A stretch of 64,000 bases of DNA from Paralvinella palmiformis (Eukaryota > Annelida > Polychaeta > Terebellida > Alvinellidae), in NCBI GenBank assembly GCA_025642065.1, contig JAODUP010000481.1, positions 567,501-631,500 of the forward strand, written 5' to 3'. Positions 60,406 to 64,000 of the stretch are shown in pieces. How positions within the stretch are numbered: position 1 is the stretch's first letter; the number at the start of each line of letters is the position of its first letter. Below the pieces are notes generated by a model. That model saw nothing but the letters and a program-made list of their open reading frames with translations. It was not told the DNA's origin and made no database searches. The translations under genes were made by a program, and so were the position numbers.

Positions 60406-62530
60406 CAAATATAGAAATAAATCGTCAAAATCGAAGGCAAATCGTGGGAAAGTTAGCAAAAAATCATAAATGTGCTATATTAGACTCCCACACACAAACA
60501 GCTAGTTGTAGCAGCTGGTAACCCGGCCCACAACCCCCCTTTTAATTCATCAACTATAACATCAATATTCACAATGTTTCGGCCTTCTCTCCCCTAAGCG
60601 GAGTTGGTAACGACTTCACTTCAACCTCGGATCCAAAAGACAGGTCCCCATATAGTGGCGTAATCGTGGTCACACGTTGGAAAAGGAGTTGGTTTACTAT
60701 TTTTCCGATTATATGACCCGAACGCCGATAAATTTTATAAGATTGTTGTCGTTAGAGACACAAGGCGTGTGACATTTAACGAATGCTAGGATAAATGGTA
60801 ATATACGTTGCTAAGATGTAATGTGACAATTCCGTCAGGATTATAAACATTTTAATTACATTTCTGAGTGTTCAATTCTCAAATGTGTCAGTGTTTTTGA
60901 TATCTGTGAGAAGTATGTCTTGTAATATGTCTCGATAATAATTGAACTCCCGAAGTATCAGCTGTGCATATTCGTATTCTTTAGTATATCGCCTATGAAC
61001 TATTATCGTAAAGTTTCTGGCATAAAAATAGTTATACATTTTTATAAATTAATTGTTATGAAAGCTTACATACTACTCGTTATAGATCCAAGGGTGTTTA
61101 GTGTATTTTAATCATATTATAAAAATACCTTAAAACGTATACGTAGAAAAAGTTATTATATAAGACTCTCAGCGATGAAGTATTGTATCCGTGATAGTTT
61201 TGGTTGGCATTTTCATACAACATTTAAAAAAGTGCAAATTATTCTCTTATCTTCAAATATTCAGCCTGGTATAACAATAGTATGCAATAAATGGGATATT
61301 TTAGCAATGAATAAGTGCGTTTGTATATTGCAATAACCGGAAACTATGATAAACATATCAAGTTCTAGTACTGGAATACTAATTTTAGATTCATGTAATT
61401 TACTCCATGCAGGAGTGTAGTACTTACATCTAATAACGACATATGGTTTCAACTAATTTATATCAATTGCTTATGAGAATCATAAAACCGCCGTAATGAT
61501 TGGAGTGATGTTGAAAATCATCTACATGCTGGAAGTAGATTTATGAAAACGACCAAATTGATTAAGTATTACTGAAAAGCAAATAAAACTTTCAAACATG
61601 TACATCTTACCTTTGCATATTTAGAGCTGAATGGCTAAATGTCAAAACTGAAAGAGGAGTCTTAATTTCAAATCGATTATTATGGCTTTGGTTCTGTGAA
61701 ACAATTCAAGTTAAGCATTAACATATGAAGAAAAGGGATAATTTAAGATAGATATTGATACAATTTTTGATTACTTCAAATACCAAACAGAAATACATAA
61801 TGATCAATTGATGAACACATTCCTTAATTCAAGGTTCCTACCATCAAATTCTAAACCAGCCATAATTGCTAGGCACGAAGCAGACACAAATAATATGTAA
61901 AAATAAACAAATACAACATTTGGGTTAGCATCTGCAATAATGCTAAATGACATATCTACCTATTCAACACTTGCCTTACTTTTAGAAAGCTACTAAACTA
62001 TTAAATGTGAGCCTTTATTGTTTTATTTAATACAAATAAATAATTTATTTGGAATACATTAGCAAATATAGATTGGTCCAGTGTAAGAACGGGAAAGCGT
62101 ACAAAGCAGCCACAGTAGAATAATCAACATTTTATTTTATATAATATTATCTTTTGTTCCAATAAAATGAAACAAAATTATGACTAGTCATGTAATATGA
62201 GAGCCATTGATAACTTCTGGAATCTTATTTCTTCAAATCATTTAGATAAATTTCATAAATATCTGGATAAAGACAGTCATTATACAATTTGTTAAATATA
62301 CAACTTATTCAATACTTTTGCCAAATTCAAACGAATGGAAGCCCACCCATGGTACTAATTTATTCCACAAATATGAATCAAACATTAAACACATGGATGC
62401 AGTTAAACTAAATGCCTAATAAATTCATAATATTTCACTTGAATATTTGAATATTTGTTTTTGTTTCTTCAAAATGTGATTGCTAGTTCTCATGGTAGCA
62501 CGTAAATACATTGCTGCAGCACCGCCCAAG
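60406..62530. other. Non-coding; GC-richer patch at 60480-60740
   Basis: The patch has 'ggtaacccggcccacaaccc' and 'cctaagcggagttggtaacg', with repeated 'gttggtaacgac'-like wording. I could not identify it. The rest is plain AT-rich sequence. Confidence 0.35.
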
Positions 62531-62565
<35 letters not shown>

Positions 62566-63640
62566 ATAATAATAATAATAATAATAATAAATTATAAAAG
62601 AACAGCAACTAATAATAATTGATTTAGCAACTTATTCAACTTGAATTGTTTTAAGGAGCATCAATTTGTTTTAAATAATAAAAATTTGTCCTAAGCTTAA
62701 ATAGAAAAAATATATTTTAAATATAAATAAAATGGTTTATATATTATAAATAGGCTAATTTAAATAAGTGGGTTCTAAGAACTTTGGAAAATATTTCTTT
62801 ACTTGCTGCTAATTTGGCAACTTATTCCACAACCTGGGAGTTGATGCTCCGAAAGATTTATCTCCCTATATTGCTATATTAATTTTTGGGACCGTCAAAA
62901 GTGAACAAATCGGAGGATTCACGTTGGTATATTCTTTTGAAACAGATCGCTTAGATGCATAGATACATTAGTGCTGTTTCATTTAGTACATTGAATTTGT
63001 GAAACAGGATCTTGAAAAGTAATCTGAAAAATAGAGGAAGCCAGTGCAACTGAAACAAACTGGTGTTATATGCTCTGTTTTGTGCGTGCGAATCACCAGA
63101 AGTGTAAGACAGTTCTGCTCTCGCTATAGGTAGTTAGCCAGAGAGAGGGGAATATTATAAAACGATCCATTGTAATAGTGCTGTCAGAAGTAATAAGGAC
63201 TTGGACTAAAAGTCGTGCATGACTCATCATTTATGTACGTACCAATAAATCCTATATTTCCTATTTAACAATAACAGGACTTACATAAATAATTCATCTG
63301 TTTACCAGTTGATAGGGTATTAACTGCTATAAGCCCTAAATGTCTCACAGATATGAAAAACAATTATATATCTGGATCCTACCTCAATGCGAAGATTCTA
63401 AGTTTTCTTTACGGGATGCTTAGATGAGAACATAATCAATTTGGTCTTATCCTTATTCAATTTCATCATATTGCATACAGTACTTCAACAACTCTTTTAC
63501 GCGCGACTAAAACAGAATTAATTATGTCGTTGAGTTAAGGCCTGTTTTTCGATTTCAAAGGAAATTTCGAAACTGTTTAGTAGTATCGGATGATCGATTG
63601 CACATAAAGCCGCAGATACACCAAGCATAATTAATCCAGT
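62531..63640 (-). mobile_element. CR1/L2-type LINE 3' half with internal deletion
   Basis: From 63640 down: 'VSAALCAIDHPILLNSFEIS' (RT 'DLSAAFDTIDH' box). A jump then removes the region that should hold 'SYLxxR' to FADD. Next come 'MMKLNKDKTKLIMFSSKHP', 'LRIEVGSRYI' and a long C-terminal domain with 'LTLLVIRTHKTEHITPV' (compare 'ARLVTRTRKFDHITPVL'). The end reads 'GDKSFGASTPRLWNKLPN', the typical 'GDRSFSxxAPxLWNxLP' terminus. The 3' end carries mixed (AGT)n/(ATT)n units, seen on the plus strand as ACT and AAT runs at 62533-62590. Stops and the missing catalytic box make it inactive. Confidence 0.8.
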
Positions 63641-63671
63641 GATGGATCATATATCAAGAACCTCAGTATAT

Positions 63672-63789
<118 letters not shown>

Positions 63790-64000
63790 AGTTTTTGTCG
63801 AATTGCCCCTACTCTAAGGAGACCGATAACTATCATGGAGGTCAGCGTGCTCTAAGAACTCTTCCTTATACTTTTCTACTACCTTTTCAATATGTTTGGA
63901 GGTGAAAGGAAGATTAGAAATAGGAAAAGGGGTATAATGTTGAAGATTTACATTTGAGTAACTTCCCATCAAGTTAATCGTTAATTGGAAGAGTTTCCTT
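63790..64000. other. Non-coding window end
   Basis: Nothing recognised. Confidence 0.4.

Overview
The window looks like non-coding nuclear DNA from an animal genome. It is AT-rich and packed with di-, tri- and tetranucleotide microsatellites. It carries broken Tc1/mariner DNA transposons, 5'-truncated or internally deleted non-LTR retrotransposons (LINEs), tRNA-like SINE candidates and low-copy duplicated blocks. I found no intact host gene, rRNA, tRNA, CRISPR array or prokaryotic gene structure. The mixture of RTE-type and CR1/L2-type LINEs, Tc1 elements and long TA/TG/ATT tracts suits a large repeat-rich invertebrate genome. A cephalopod mollusc such as an octopus is my best guess, but it is inferred from repeat style only.

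Layout. About 0-9 kb: duplicated non-coding blocks (a, b, f and g), with a Tc1 transposase relic (about 5.75-6.79 kb, minus) and an RTE LINE fragment (about 7.28-8.1 kb, plus) inserted into the f-g block. About 9.6-11.5 kb: a second copy of f-g, lacking those insertions but carrying its own SINE with an 11-bp target-site duplication. About 11.5-17 kb: microsatellites, an unidentified repeat and a small LINE RT fragment. About 17.2-32 kb: further diverged copies of blocks a, b, c, d, e and f, two inverted-repeat families and a 79-bp tandem duplication. A LINE C-terminal fragment lies at 30.5-31.2 kb.

About 32.7-36.5 kb: a plus-strand LINE split by a minus-strand LINE that has itself lost most of its RT domain. 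About 36.9-39.0 kb: two adjacent, unrelated Tc1 transposase relics with a 172-bp tandem duplication between them. About 40.9-42.8 kb: a CR1-type LINE relic followed by another RT fragment. About 48.1-48.7 and 50.56-51.8 kb: two stretches where the base text is smeared into homopolymers; the second overlies a LINE that continues cleanly to 52.84 kb with an (ACT)n tail. About 53.4-54.8 kb: a pair of near-identical direct repeats flanking 1.07 kb. About 57.5-63.6 kb: three more minus-strand LINE remnants and a SINE tail.

Nothing here works together as a pathway. The useful content is the record of mobile-element insertion, nested insertion and local duplication, plus two probable sequence-quality blocks. 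Names for LINE clades and Tc1 families come from motif recognition by eye, not from database comparison, and most boundaries are approximate.
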